Source: Clostridiaceae bacterium (GTDB lineage Bacteria; Bacillota; Clostridia; Saccharofermentanales; Saccharofermentanaceae). Taken from it: 32,367 bases of DNA. Positions 15,766-24,573 of the stretch are shown piece after piece (position 1 is the first letter of the stretch; each line of letters opens with the position of its first letter). A program made the position numbers and the translations under genes. The stretch is taken from contig JAAYBI010000066.1 of the NCBI GenBank assembly GCA_012718915.1, forward strand, positions 1 to 32,367. Direction: 5' to 3'. The notes beneath the pieces are model-generated. The model had not been told where the DNA came from, ran no database searches, and saw nothing but the letters and a program-made list of their open reading frames with translations.

Positions 15766-15791
15766 TCCAACCGGTTTGTAAACCGGTTGGA
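15766..15791. promoter_or_regulatory. Perfect 26-bp palindrome made of two AACCGGTT sites
   Basis: TCCAACCGGTTT (15766-15777) and AAACCGGTTGGA (15780-15791) are exact reverse complements around a GT centre. Each half itself contains the palindrome AACCGGTT, so the site has two 8-bp dyads about 12 bp apart. No T-run follows on either strand, so it is unlikely to be a terminator. It lies 107 bp upstream of the minus-strand lipoprotein start and could be an operator for it or for the transcript that runs right. Confidence 0.6.
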
Positions 15792-16107
15792 AACAATTCT
15801 AAAGAAAACTGATAAGCATGTTTTAAAAAGAAGTTAATTTACGAAAAAAACGCTGTTATTACTATGAGGAGAAAAGACGTATGTGGAAACACTATCCGCC
15901 TTCCGATTTGCATAATAACGAATAGACAAGATAATTGTCTCGGGCCCGATGGTATTATTGCATCGAAAATGGGAAACGATGAATAAGAATATGTTGAAGC
16001 TTTCGTGAATAGCATCGCGGACATACGACGTTTGATGGTACAATTTTCATGAGACTTGATTCCGTCCTTTCTGGGAGGTAATGATTTTGTGGTGAAACCA
16101 TTGTACC
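15792..16107 (+). other. Unassigned transcribed-looking region with short ORFs, upstream of the LRR gene
   Basis: No convincing gene lies here. On the plus strand a well-placed GAGGAG (15866-15871) precedes a 14-codon ORF, MWKHYPPSDLHNNE (15881-15925). A small hairpin, AGACAA with TTGTCT, follows at about 15924-15940. On the minus strand a 31-aa frame (16050-15955) begins MKIVPSNVVCPRC and has one CxxC, which could be a decayed zinc-ribbon start. Since a terminator closes the region at 16108-16137, it may be a leader RNA, a small RNA or the remains of a gene. Confidence 0.3.
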
Positions 16108-16137
16108 AGAGGCATTTCAAGCCTCTTTTCCTGTTTT
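16108..16137 (+). terminator. Rho-independent terminator or attenuator before the LRR gene
   Basis: AGAGGC (16108-16113) and GCCTCT (16121-16126) form a 6-bp stem with a 7-nt loop, followed by TTTCCTGTTTT. No gene stops nearby on the plus strand, so it either ends a small transcript from 15792-16107 or attenuates transcription into the gene at 16175. Confidence 0.6.
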
Positions 16138-16174
16138 AAGTTAACAGACCACATTGTAAATAGAGGAGATTGAT

Positions 16175-17716
16175 ATGAAAAAAATAGTAGCGCTAATCGT
16201 CATCGTTGCATTGATTTTGTCCGCTTGTCGTGACGAAGTGGTTACGTCACAAATAAATACAGAGGGACAGGAAACGATTGAAGCGACCGACACAACAACT
16301 CTTATACCTGAAACTTCTCATGCGGTTATCATCTCGGCGGCGACGACCGAGGATCGAGGCGTGCCAGTCGTGTTTCAAGATCCATATTTTGAAGCAGCGG
16401 TCAGAGATGCGCTTCAGAAGCCCAAAAGTGAAATTTATTCAGGTGAAATAGAACAATTGACATACATCAATATTTACATACCCTTCGATGCCATTAATGT
16501 AGATTTATCGGAAATGCGCTTACTTGAAAGCCTCGAAGCGCTCTACATAACAATAGATACACCGGAAGAGATTGATTTATCATATATTTCCGAAATGAAT
16601 CAGCTGACCACGTTGGAGATCTCTTGCCATCAAATTTCAGATCTGTCCTCTATTGTGGCGCTGACCCAGCTCGAGCAGCTTAGTATTTTTGCGATGGAAT
16701 TAACCGACATTTCGTCAATCGGGGCCTTAAGTAATCTTAAACAACTAAAAATTGACGCGAATAAATTAACAGATATTTCCGGAATTAAAGATCTTATTAA
16801 TCTTACTGAATTGGATATTTCCGCAATAAAAGTCGTCGATATTTCTCCGATTTCAAATCTTACTCATCTGCAATCACTCTTTCTATCGACACCGGATCTT
16901 AAAGATATTTCGGCGGTTTCAAACCTTGTAGAGCTAAATATGCTGTCCGTCTTCGCGAAGAATCTCAGCGATATATCTGCGCTCACCAATCTGACTAAGC
17001 TCGAGTGGATTAATATTGCGGAAGCAAAAATCAAGGATATCTCAGCGCTAAAAAACCTCAAGGCGCTTAAGACTCTTAATCTCGGTACAAATCAAATCTC
17101 TGATATCGCAGTACTGAAAGACCTAAAAGAAATGGAAACCCTCGTATTATCCGGTAATCAGATTTCTGATATTTCGGTTTTATCCGGATTGGATCAACTC
17201 ACGTATTTGGATTTGGGATGGAATCAAATCTCTGACATTTCATCGCTTAGTCTACTCCAAAATCTGGAGCATTTGTATTTGATTACGAATGATGTTGAAG
17301 ATATTTCGGCGCTATCAGAGCTCAAGACCCTTCGAATATTAAATATTACGGGGAATAAAGTGTCGGACATCTCAGCACTTGCCGGACTCGAAGATCTGGA
17401 CCAGTTTTATGCGGCCGAGAATGGCATTAGTGACATTACAGCCATATCGAATTTCGAAAAGCTGACGGTCTTAGAATTGAGTCACAATAGCATCAGCGAC
17501 ATTCATCCGATAGCCAATTTATCCGCACTGACTCATATCTTTTTGGTGGATAACAATATCTCGGACATATCACCGCTTTCAGGCCTGAAAAAAATCAGCG
17601 AACTACATCTTTTCGAAAATCCTTTATACAATTCGACCACACCAAATGCCAGCCATAAAGCAGAGCTCGATATTGAAACCGAATTTGGCGCGCATGAGGT
17701 ATGGGTAAAGGAATAG
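16175..17716 (+). CDS. Internalin-type leucine-rich-repeat lipoprotein
   Basis: 513 aa. A signal peptide ends in the lipobox LSAC (Cys18). After a short Thr-rich linker and a cap region (about 65-125), roughly 15 leucine-rich repeats of 22 residues follow, each with the pattern LxxLxxLxLxxNxISDISxL; the (I/L)-x-DIS element recurs from ISDLSSI through ISDISPL. This is the repeat class of Listeria internalins (LRR_4 type). No C-terminal anchor, cell-wall binding or adhesin domain follows, and the protein ends about 35 residues after the last repeat. Internalin-type LRRs bind proteins or glycans at the surface; the partner here is unknown. GAGGAG stands 8 nt before ATG 16175. The gene is convergent with the acetyltransferase at 17735, 18 bp apart. 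Confidence 0.93.
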   Translation: MKKIVALIVIVALILSACRDEVVTSQINTEGQETIEATDTTTLIPETSHAVIISAATTEDRGVPVVFQDPYFEAAVRDALQKPKSEIYSGEIEQLTYINIYIPFDAINVDLSEMRLLESLEALYITIDTPEEIDLSYISEMNQLTTLEISCHQISDLSSIVALTQLEQLSIFAMELTDISSIGALSNLKQLKIDANKLTDISGIKDLINLTELDISAIKVVDISPISNLTHLQSLFLSTPDLKDISAVSNLVELNMLSVFAKNLSDISALTNLTKLEWINIAEAKIKDISALKNLKALKTLNLGTNQISDIAVLKDLKEMETLVLSGNQISDISVLSGLDQLTYLDLGWNQISDISSLSLLQNLEHLYLITNDVEDISALSELKTLRILNITGNKVSDISALAGLEDLDQFYAAENGISDITAISNFEKLTVLELSHNSISDIHPIANLSALTHIFLVDNNISDISPLSGLKKISELHLFENPLYNSTTPNASHKAELDIETEFGAHEVWVKE

Positions 17717-17734
17717 GTGGGTTTGAGCAAATAT

Positions 17735-18253
17735 TTACACATCCAACCGCATCAGCAGATCCGTCTGCGGGTCGGAGCCGAGCATGAACAGGTGCTCGCC
17801 GAATGGGCGGAATCCCAGTTTTTCGTAAAAGCGAATGGCTTTGACGTTGTGCTCCCAGACGCCGAGCCAGACGTAGCGAAGGGCGCTCTCGATGGCCCGA
17901 TCGATCGCTTCTTGCATCAGCCGGCGTCCGATACCACTGCCCTTGTAAGCTTTGAGGACATATAGCCTTTGCACTTCAAGAGCGTCATCGTGCCCGGGCT
18001 CGGTCTGCGCCGGCCCGCGGTTGATTTTGATATATCCGATAACCTCGCCTTGGTCCTCCGCGATATAAAACGTCGAATCGGGATTATTCATCTCGCGGAT
18101 CAGGATGTCATCTTGAGTGTTTTCCTGAAAATAAAGCGCCATGTCTTCCGGGCTGTTCAGGTGCGAAAAGGTCTCTTCAAAGGTCTTTTCGCTGATGTAT
18201 TTGATCGCTTTCAAGTCCGACAAATCGACTTGGCGATATTGGATGTTTGTCAT
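17735..18253 (-). CDS. paiA: GNAT acetyltransferase, PaiA-like (polyamine N-acetyltransferase)
   Basis: 172 aa. It follows Bacillus subtilis PaiA closely in layout: the ETFEETFSHLNSPEDM start, IAEDQGEVIGYIKIN strand, LEVQRLYVLKAYKGSGIGRRLM acetyl-CoA loop (Q/RxxGxG/A type) and the near-diagnostic WLGVWEHNVKAIRFYEKLGF followed by SDPQTDLLM. PaiA acetylates spermidine and related amines. GGAGG precedes ATG 18253. The gene symbol is given by resemblance of the whole sequence to PaiA as I remember it, not by an alignment; substrate specificity could differ. Confidence 0.85.
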   Translation of the reverse strand: MTNIQYRQVDLSDLKAIKYISEKTFEETFSHLNSPEDMALYFQENTQDDILIREMNNPDSTFYIAEDQGEVIGYIKINRGPAQTEPGHDDALEVQRLYVLKAYKGSGIGRRLMQEAIDRAIESALRYVWLGVWEHNVKAIRFYEKLGFRPFGEHLFMLGSDPQTDLLMRLDV

Positions 18254-18499
18254 AGAAGGTGATCCTCCAACTTGATGTCTGGTTTTCTGGTTCAGTTAAA
18301 TATTTATAAAAAAGAGCCTCATTTTTTCAAACATCATATCCTAAACTACTTATATTGGAAATACAGGGTTCAAGTTAGAAAGGGGACAACTCCAAAAACA
18401 AATTGCACTGCATAGATAAATAGGTATTGTGTTATTTAAAAAAAGATATATGATTCAAGTAGTTTGAAATTCACAATTATACTTGAGGAGGTATAGGTC

Positions 18500-18859
18500 A
18501 TGTTAAAATTTCGAAAAGTAATCGCAAAAAGTATTGCAGTTCTTCTTTTGGTAGTGTCTTTAGGGAGCCTCGCTTCGTGTAGCAAAACCTACCCCAAAAC
18601 GTGGAAGAATTCTGCTGGCACAAGAAGAATCAAAGTAACGTCCAGCGTAGATACTTTCTTGACGAATTTCAGATACGATGTTGGCCCTGTTACATGCTCT
18701 GTTTCAGGAAACGGAACTTACAGTGTATCCGGATCATCTATAACCTTTCATATAACTAATCCTTACCATGCACTTTTCGGAGTTGAAATGACTGGTTCAT
18801 ACTATAATAGTGGAGAGAAGATTTCGGCATACGGAGTAACGTACACATTGCAAAGTTAG
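18500..18859 (+). CDS. Small lipoprotein with beta-rich domain
   Basis: 119 aa. GAGGAGG stands about 8 nt before ATG 18500. A signal peptide ends in LASC (Cys27). The mature part of about 90 residues is rich in Ser, Thr, Val and Tyr, and contains strings such as GNGTYSVSGSSITFHI and GVEMTGSYYNSGEKIS, the pattern of a small beta-sandwich that occurs in lipoproteins with lipocalin-like or 'META'-like folds. I cannot assign a family. It is followed by a strong terminator and so is probably monocistronic. Confidence 0.85.
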   Translation: MLKFRKVIAKSIAVLLLVVSLGSLASCSKTYPKTWKNSAGTRRIKVTSSVDTFLTNFRYDVGPVTCSVSGNGTYSVSGSSITFHITNPYHALFGVEMTGSYYNSGEKISAYGVTYTLQS

Positions 18860-18880
18860 TAATAGCGTAATACCATCTAA

Positions 18881-18912
18881 AGCAGAATAGTCGATACTAT
18901 TCTGCTTTTTTT
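18881..18912 (+). terminator. Strong rho-independent terminator
   Basis: AGCAGAATAGT (18881-18891) pairs perfectly with ACTATTCTGCT (18896-18906) around a CGAT loop, and a run of seven to eight T follows immediately. It ends the small lipoprotein transcript. Confidence 0.95.
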
Positions 18913-19021
18913 AATTATAATTGTTCAGATTCTTAAAGTTGTAACAACACCGATGTCCTGAGTTCATTCGAAGATCATTTCGTAGTATAATGACAAAAAT
19001 ATCTGATTTTGGAGAGTTTCT

Positions 19022-19516
19022 ATGAAGCGAGTTTTGGGAATATGCCTACTGATTGTCCTTCTGTTTATATCGTCGTGTTCGAGTGAAAAAAAACTGGCGC
19101 AACCGCCTGACGGGCGATATTACTTTTCAGGGTCTGGTGAAGAGGCTTATATCGAAGTCACAGACGGTCATTTTCTAACTTTTAGTAACATTGATTGGGG
19201 CGCCATAGAAAAGGAGAGATTTGAGGATTTTTTAATATCTTCAATGGAAGAGAGTGATCAGTATGCTGCGATGTCTGAAACGGAGCAAGAAGCTGCTGTT
19301 ACATCGATTCGAGATGGCTTTGATTTGACATCATTTTTTGGGAGTGGGGTTCATGACTTTGTTCTGGAGACGGAAGAAAGCACCGGTGAAGTTTTTTTCT
19401 ATGCACCGATTCCGGAGTATGAAGGTCACGTTTTTAATATTACAATTATCTATGAAGAAAAAGAGAACGCGCTCGTTCTGCAGGAACGAGCATTTGCGTT
19501 AGAATCAAATACTTAA
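19022..19516 (+). CDS. Lipoprotein heading an ABC exporter operon
   Basis: 164 aa. A signal peptide ends in ISSC (Cys19). The mature domain starts with a GRYYFSGSGEEAYIEV strand pair, has a helical segment at about 60-100 (EKERFEDFLISSMEESDQ...), and ends with beta strands. ATG 19022 has GGAGAG about 9 nt upstream. A TATAAT at 18986-18991 with a weak TTCATT at 18964-18969 is a plausible promoter. It lies 63 bp before the ATPase gene and probably shares its transcript, which suggests that it acts with the exporter on the outside of the membrane. The protein family is not recognised. Confidence 0.85.
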   Translation: MKRVLGICLLIVLLFISSCSSEKKLAQPPDGRYYFSGSGEEAYIEVTDGHFLTFSNIDWGAIEKERFEDFLISSMEESDQYAAMSETEQEAAVTSIRDGFDLTSFFGSGVHDFVLETEESTGEVFFYAPIPEYEGHVFNITIIYEEKENALVLQERAFALESNT

Positions 19517-19579
19517 TATTCGTTAGTGAGTCCGCACGTTTATTTTCTCAAGATAATTAGGCGCGAAAGCAGAGAACAA

Positions 19580-20260
19580 ATGGAGATTATTCGGTTAGAA
19601 GCGGTTAAGAAGGTATATCAGACCGGAGATATAGCTTGCGAAGCGCTTCGCGGTGTATCTCTGGAAATTGAGATGGGGAGTTTTGTGAGCATTGTCGGAC
19701 GTTCCGGAAGCGGGAAGTCGACGCTCATGCATGTTTCCGCTGGATTGGATTCGGTAACTGAGGGGCGCGTTTTTATTGACGGAGAGGATATTTCCCGATA
19801 TAGCGAAAAAGCCTTATGTAATCATCGTAACAAAAAGACGGGATTTATTTTTCAGTCGTTTTTTCTTGAACCGGCGTATTCTGTATTTGACAATATATCT
19901 ATGCCTCTTGTCATAGCCGGCATGTCGCCCAAGTTACGCAGAAATCGTGTCGCTGAGGTGAGCGAGGCCGTAGGTATTGCTCATAAACTTTCTGTTCCGT
20001 CCGGACGCTTATCCGGCGGAGAGAAGCAACGCGTGGCCATCGCGCGCGCTATCGTGCATCAGCCCCCGATTGTTTTCGCGGACGAGCCTTGCGGGAACTT
20101 AGACTCTGAAAACAGCGGCATGGTTATGGATCTTCTGGAGCAGCTTCATCGCATGGGAACCACGGTTGTGTTGGTGACACACAATGCGGAAGATGCAAAG
20201 CGAGCGAATCGGATGATTAAACTCCGAGATGGACGGGTGGAGTCGGATGAGGTTTGCTGA
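19580..20260 (+). CDS. ABC transporter ATP-binding protein, MacB/LolD type
   Basis: About 226 aa from ATG 19580; a longer frame from GTG 19526 lacks a ribosome binding site and adds residues outside the normal domain. Walker A GRSGSGKS (40-47), Q-loop FQSFFLEP, signature LSGGEKQRVAIARAI (144 onward), Walker B IVFADEPCGNLD and H-loop His201 in LVTHNAE are all present. The usual DEPTG has become DEPCG, a tolerable change. The ATPase overlaps the first permease by 14 nt. It belongs to the mechanotransmission-type exporters that handle peptides, lipids or antibiotics. Confidence 0.94.
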   Translation: MEIIRLEAVKKVYQTGDIACEALRGVSLEIEMGSFVSIVGRSGSGKSTLMHVSAGLDSVTEGRVFIDGEDISRYSEKALCNHRNKKTGFIFQSFFLEPAYSVFDNISMPLVIAGMSPKLRRNRVAEVSEAVGIAHKLSVPSGRLSGGEKQRVAIARAIVHQPPIVFADEPCGNLDSENSGMVMDLLEQLHRMGTTVVLVTHNAEDAKRANRMIKLRDGRVESDEVC

Positions 20261-21419
20261 CACGATTGTATCTGCAGCCAAAGAGTTTCGTTTGGGCAAG
20301 AATATCCTAATACCAGGGGTTGTCGTTGCGACGATGCTTATATCTGTGTCCATCATATTGATAAACATGACGATTTCTGTAATCCCTGCCATGTACGAAT
20401 GGTCGGAATCGCAAGATTTAAGGGGCGTATATGCCATATTTCATCACTCAAAGCTTGAGGATGTTGATCTGCTTCGCGAAAAGGGAGTCCGCAACTTATC
20501 CGTCGAAGTGTACCCAAGTACAATTCTTGATAGATCAACATTATCATTTGCTCATAATGAAGTGCAGATACCGGCACGGGTCATACCGGTTTGGCTGTCG
20601 CGACAGTCCATGGATGGCTATTCCGGTTTGCCGACAATCGTGTCTGAGCGTATTTTAACCAACGGTATAGACCAAGCCGCATATATATTTTGCCCAAAAG
20701 AAGATTTTTCGAAATTCGAAATATTGGATTCGGTAGATATTATATCCGCAGATGGCATAAGTTTTGGCAAGTATTATATTCAAGGCATAGCCAGTGAGAT
20801 TGATGGGGTACCCTGTGAAACGGTAACGATGTATGTGTCATTTGAAGTGATTAATCCTTTTCTTTTGGCAGAGGGAATTCGAATTCCTCATGAAATATAT
20901 GGTTGGGTCGATGAGATCGCACTATATCAGAAACTTCAAACAGAGTTGAAAAGTGACTATGACATATATATTGAGTCACCATTGGACAGTTTGATTCAGA
21001 GTCTAGGTGTGTTCAAGCTGTTTTTCATGTCTGCTTCGTTGCTGATGCTATTTATCAGTACCGTTGGTATTTACAGCATTTCCGGCATGTTTTTCAATTC
21101 TCGTCGCCGCAACATCGCAACATACAAAATGCTGGGCACAAAAGATAAGTACCTTTTGAGAATACAGTTTATAGTTATGGAAATCACTCTTGTAACCGCT
21201 GTCGCATTTGCGATGATAGTGGTTCGCTTTTCGAATCGATATATACGTGAAGCGCTAAATACATTGACATACGGCATTCAATATCGTGACAAGAGTATTG
21301 TGCTTTCGGCAATTATAGCTTGGTTCATCATGAACATTATGCTATGGATATCATCAATTTTGATGATTAGAAAAATTAGTCGTATCCGTATCGTTGAAGT
21401 GCTTCGAGATAAAGAATAA
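20247..21419 (+). CDS. FtsX-type ABC permease (first of two)
   Basis: About 390 aa. I take ATG 20247, with GGTGGAG a few bases upstream; ATG 20229 is possible. Layout: one N-terminal helix at about 22-42, a large extracytoplasmic part (about 45-255), and three C-terminal helices (about 260-285, 310-335, 350-372), as in one FtsX half. The MLGTKDKYLLR segment and C-terminal RIVEVLRDKE are typical of the family. It overlaps the ATPase end, so it is translationally coupled. It likely heterodimerises with the permease encoded next. Confidence 0.9.
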   Translation: MRFADTIVSAAKEFRLGKNILIPGVVVATMLISVSIILINMTISVIPAMYEWSESQDLRGVYAIFHHSKLEDVDLLREKGVRNLSVEVYPSTILDRSTLSFAHNEVQIPARVIPVWLSRQSMDGYSGLPTIVSERILTNGIDQAAYIFCPKEDFSKFEILDSVDIISADGISFGKYYIQGIASEIDGVPCETVTMYVSFEVINPFLLAEGIRIPHEIYGWVDEIALYQKLQTELKSDYDIYIESPLDSLIQSLGVFKLFFMSASLLMLFISTVGIYSISGMFFNSRRRNIATYKMLGTKDKYLLRIQFIVMEITLVTAVAFAMIVVRFSNRYIREALNTLTYGIQYRDKSIVLSAIIAWFIMNIMLWISSILMIRKISRIRIVEVLRDKE

Positions 21420-21445
21420 TTGGATTTAGCACGGACGGAGGAAAA

Positions 21446-22882
21446 GTGAGACAGAGAGACGCCATTGGTATAGCGGTCAAAAATGTACTGTTTTATCGCA
21501 AGACAACATCGATTGTTGTCGGGGGCATGATTATTTCTGCTGTGATGATTTTTTGTGCAGTGAGCTATAATCTGGCTACCACAGAGGTGATGCGGGAACT
21601 TGAAAATGAACAAATCTCAATGGCATATAATCGAATTCTCGATACGGATTCAAAAGGTTTCGATCAAGTACTTGAAGTCGTCTCGAAAAGTCCGAATATT
21701 TCGGAGGTGCAGATATATACTGATAGTCTGGTTGATTGTCTCGAGGCGTTCATAGCCAAATCAAATGGGAAGCAAAGCAGCACTCTTGAAGGAGATTCTT
21801 CTCCTCTGTTATTAGATCAAACCGAAATGCTTGTTGCCGGGAAAGCGTATTCCGGAATTAATGATTTGAGCTTTGATTTTCCGTACGGAGAGAAGATAGG
21901 TGAGACTGTCGCGGACATGAATGTATATTTTAGTATACGTGCGCTGGTCGTTCCTCCGAGCCGATTAATTTCTGATGCGGAGCTAAAAGAGTACGATTCA
22001 AAATCACCGGAAGGACAATATATAACCGGACGACTTTCGGAAAACCCCGGCGAACTCATGATCAGCAGCTATATGTTAGAAAAGTATGGCATACCGTCGA
22101 ATGAGCATAGTGCGCTAATTGGTGAAACCGTATCTTTTCGAATCAATGGCGGGGAAGCTATCTTCTTTCAAACGGAAGACTTCACCCTCGTCGGAATCAT
22201 TAATGCCGACTTTTTTCGTATCCAATCCAGAAGGGAGAGTCCTCAGATTATCCTCTGTGTCGAAAATGATACAGTTGAAATACCATTGGTTCATATTCCG
22301 GAAAGCTATGAAGAGATGCTAACGACACAAAAAGGACCTTCTGACAATCATATCTATAATCTAATTGTTTATTCGGACAATTTTTCCGACGCGGCCAGAG
22401 CCGGGCAAGAAATTCGACAGGTAGGCATAGAGGCCAATATGTCTTGGGTGGGAGATATGTACGCATTCATTGAGACGCAAAATCAGGTATTCACAAAGAT
22501 TGTAAGTCTTATCGGTGCAATGCTGGTTGTGACGATTATTGTGTTTCTCTTGATGATCACTCGCTACTATATGGATCGGAGAGCTGATTTTATTGAGATG
22601 GAACGCGCCATGGGAATGCGCCGGCGTCACATTACGGCGATATACGCATATGAATTGATGCTGGTCGCTGCACTCACTCTTGCGACGTCCATTCCTTTAT
22701 CCATAATGCTTATGCAGCTTATTAAAATGGTATTGATGGACTATGTTTCGGATATTTTTCGATTGAACGCAAGTCATTTCATCACTGCATCAGCATATAC
22801 TGCTATATATACCGCCATTTTCACCATTGTGCTCTTGGTACGTGAACGGATTCAATCCGCAGTAGCACTAAGAAGATTCTGA
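21446..22882 (+). CDS. FtsX-type ABC permease (second of two)
   Basis: 478 aa. The start is GTG 21446, with GGAGG (21437-21441) unusually close, 4 nt upstream; no other start fits. An N-terminal helix (about 22-45) precedes a long extracytoplasmic domain (about 50-345), then three helices near 350-375, 395-420 and 440-470, with EMERAMGMRRRHITAIYAYE between them, the FtsX coupling segment. Gene order is lipoprotein, ATPase, permease, permease, and the two permeases are 26 bp apart. Unlike the fused 760-aa permease at 3762, this system uses two half-size permeases. Confidence 0.88.
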   Translation: MRQRDAIGIAVKNVLFYRKTTSIVVGGMIISAVMIFCAVSYNLATTEVMRELENEQISMAYNRILDTDSKGFDQVLEVVSKSPNISEVQIYTDSLVDCLEAFIAKSNGKQSSTLEGDSSPLLLDQTEMLVAGKAYSGINDLSFDFPYGEKIGETVADMNVYFSIRALVVPPSRLISDAELKEYDSKSPEGQYITGRLSENPGELMISSYMLEKYGIPSNEHSALIGETVSFRINGGEAIFFQTEDFTLVGIINADFFRIQSRRESPQIILCVENDTVEIPLVHIPESYEEMLTTQKGPSDNHIYNLIVYSDNFSDAARAGQEIRQVGIEANMSWVGDMYAFIETQNQVFTKIVSLIGAMLVVTIIVFLLMITRYYMDRRADFIEMERAMGMRRRHITAIYAYELMLVAALTLATSIPLSIMLMQLIKMVLMDYVSDIFRLNASHFITASAYTAIYTAIFTIVLLVRERIQSAVALRRF

Positions 22883-22917
22883 AACTGAAAACAAGCTCAA
22901 TATTCCATTCAACCCAC

Positions 22918-23355
22918 CTAATCCAAAAAAGACACCCTCAGCCGGCAGGATTCTGCACCGCCGAGAATGGTCTGCTCGAGTTCCACCGTCACGCTGGACG
23001 GACCCATTGCCGCTTCGAAATTGGCCTGAAGATTATACCTGGAACACTCGCAAAGTTCGGGTGTCGATACCCAGCCGCGAGTGTGCAAATCACAATAACA
23101 TTCCGGATATACGAAAACCACGTGCGATGCATCGACACGCTCTATCACAACCCCGCCCATCCCGGACTCGATACGATGCAAAAAATCAGCCCGATCCGAG
23201 CTTTTCGAAAAAGCCTCGCGAAAAATGTTCGCGGGATACGATTCCGAACATGCCTTTGCACAAGGTCGAAGTAGGGCCGCGCGTTCCTCCTCGGACATAT
23301 TCTGTAATGCCACCTCGAAGCCGCCAAACCACTGTGCTAAAAATGGGTCGCTCAT
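22918..23355 (-). CDS. Small cysteine-rich protein, DUF6144 / V4R-like
   Basis: 145 aa. Start at ATG 23355, preceded by GGAGG with a 9-nt gap; a longer frame to 23478 has no such site. Residues include RPCAKACSESYPANIF, YPECYCDLHTRGW, PELCECSRYNLQANFEAAMG and VELEQTILGGAESCRLRVSF. The spacing of CYC, CECS and the final GG-x-x-C-R is that of a family of small clostridial proteins (DUF6144-like) related to the 4-vinyl-reductase sensor domain, in which the cysteines are thought to bind metal. The family match is by pattern only. It lies 55 bp downstream of the zinc-ribbon gene on the same strand. Confidence 0.6.
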   Translation of the reverse strand: MSDPFLAQWFGGFEVALQNMSEEERAALLRPCAKACSESYPANIFREAFSKSSDRADFLHRIESGMGGVVIERVDASHVVFVYPECYCDLHTRGWVSTPELCECSRYNLQANFEAAMGPSSVTVELEQTILGGAESCRLRVSFLD

Positions 23356-23410
23356 CACACGATACCTCCAATAAAGCTTATGGACATTAGTATTGCCGAG
23401 TAATCTGCTC

Positions 23411-24397
23411 TTATACGCCCGGGCTGCTATCAGGGAGGGGGTAGGGTGCGATACCACCTGCAACGTATCCGAGTCCAATCAGATTTGCGAGATTGCCTTG
23501 AAGTGATTGGATATACCACCGACCGTTATACTCTATGAGCTGTGGGCAGAAGATGTATTCATCACCAGCAACCTCAAAAGTGATGACAACGTTAGCGACC
23601 TCGTCTTTTTTCACACCATAAATCTTTACCTGATCAGCTAGATTTTTTTGATTACGCTCATCCTTGTATATATCGGAGATATCTTCGGGATCCATGGACC
23701 CCGTAATTTCCAAGTCTTCAAAATAATAGTCTTTGGTCGCTTTCTCCATATCTTCAACCAGATCCGGATAATCTTTCAAAGTATTTGATAGTCCGAAAGA
23801 ATAATCCTCGATCAATTCGTTATAGTAAAAATATTGATTGCTGATGTTTTGAGTGATGAATTTGCGACGTGATTCGAGATTGAGATCCTTTGTGTAGGGG
23901 GTTGAACCGGGGAAAGGCATTTCCATATTGGGGACATAAGCCTGAAGTCGCTCAATCATGGCATTGAAATCATAGTTTTCGACATAACTTTCGACGGCAA
24001 AAGTAGAAATCATGGCGTCGACGTCTTGGTCGCGAAGTGCAATGAGGTAAGCCTCAGCTGCCTCTTCCGGCGCGTCGTAGCCCCTGCCTTCGATTTTATC
24101 GGCATCAGCGCCAACAATGCCGTTAATCATAAAAATAGCGAAAAGCACCGCTGCACCGATGGCCATCCCGACGACTCCGAAAATCATTGATTTCATAAGA
24201 GGGTTGTCTTTTGCTTTCGGGCTCGGAAAGGATGAATTGGTTTGAACTTCAGGCATGCTGTCCGGAACCGTATTATTTAAGGATGCCGGTGGTGTGACTT
24301 GAGCTTCGGAAACAGATGCGCCGATCGCCTTGTTACCGCAAGCCGGGCAAACCGTCTCGTCTTCTGCTAATAGATAGCCGCATTGGTTGCAATTCAT
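23411..24397 (-). CDS. Zinc-ribbon membrane protein with extracytoplasmic domain
   Basis: 328 aa. Start at ATG 24397 with AAGGAGATTATT just before it. An N-terminal zinc ribbon has Cys3, Cys6, Cys17 and Cys20; a Pro/Ser-rich linker runs to residue 64. A membrane helix spans about 69-95. After it comes a 230-residue outside domain that begins APEEAAEAYLIALRDQDVDAMISTF, the start of an NTF2-like/DUF4878-type fold common in clostridial zinc-ribbon proteins. Many Bacillota proteins have this zinc ribbon / helix / outside-domain layout, with unknown function. It is divergent from the XRE gene at 24574. Confidence 0.85.
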   Translation of the reverse strand: MNCNQCGYLLAEDETVCPACGNKAIGASVSEAQVTPPASLNNTVPDSMPEVQTNSSFPSPKAKDNPLMKSMIFGVVGMAIGAAVLFAIFMINGIVGADADKIEGRGYDAPEEAAEAYLIALRDQDVDAMISTFAVESYVENYDFNAMIERLQAYVPNMEMPFPGSTPYTKDLNLESRRKFITQNISNQYFYYNELIEDYSFGLSNTLKDYPDLVEDMEKATKDYYFEDLEITGSMDPEDISDIYKDERNQKNLADQVKIYGVKKDEVANVVITFEVAGDEYIFCPQLIEYNGRWYIQSLQGNLANLIGLGYVAGGIAPYPLPDSSPGV

Positions 24398-24573
24398 AAT
24401 AATCTCCTTTTCGATCGTCCTGCCGGGGCGTCTCGTAAAATCGGAGACGCAGTGAAGTGATATGAATAAAAATACTCGAAAATTATGTATATTGAAAGTA
24501 GCAAAATTGCAATCTCTAAATGACTGTGATTTAAATGCCCTCATGTTATGATTTTGAAGAGGAGGGTGATGAC

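Noticed and set aside
15766-15791. Rho-independent terminator at the AACCGGTT palindrome
   Set aside because: The stem would be stable, but no T-run follows on either strand.
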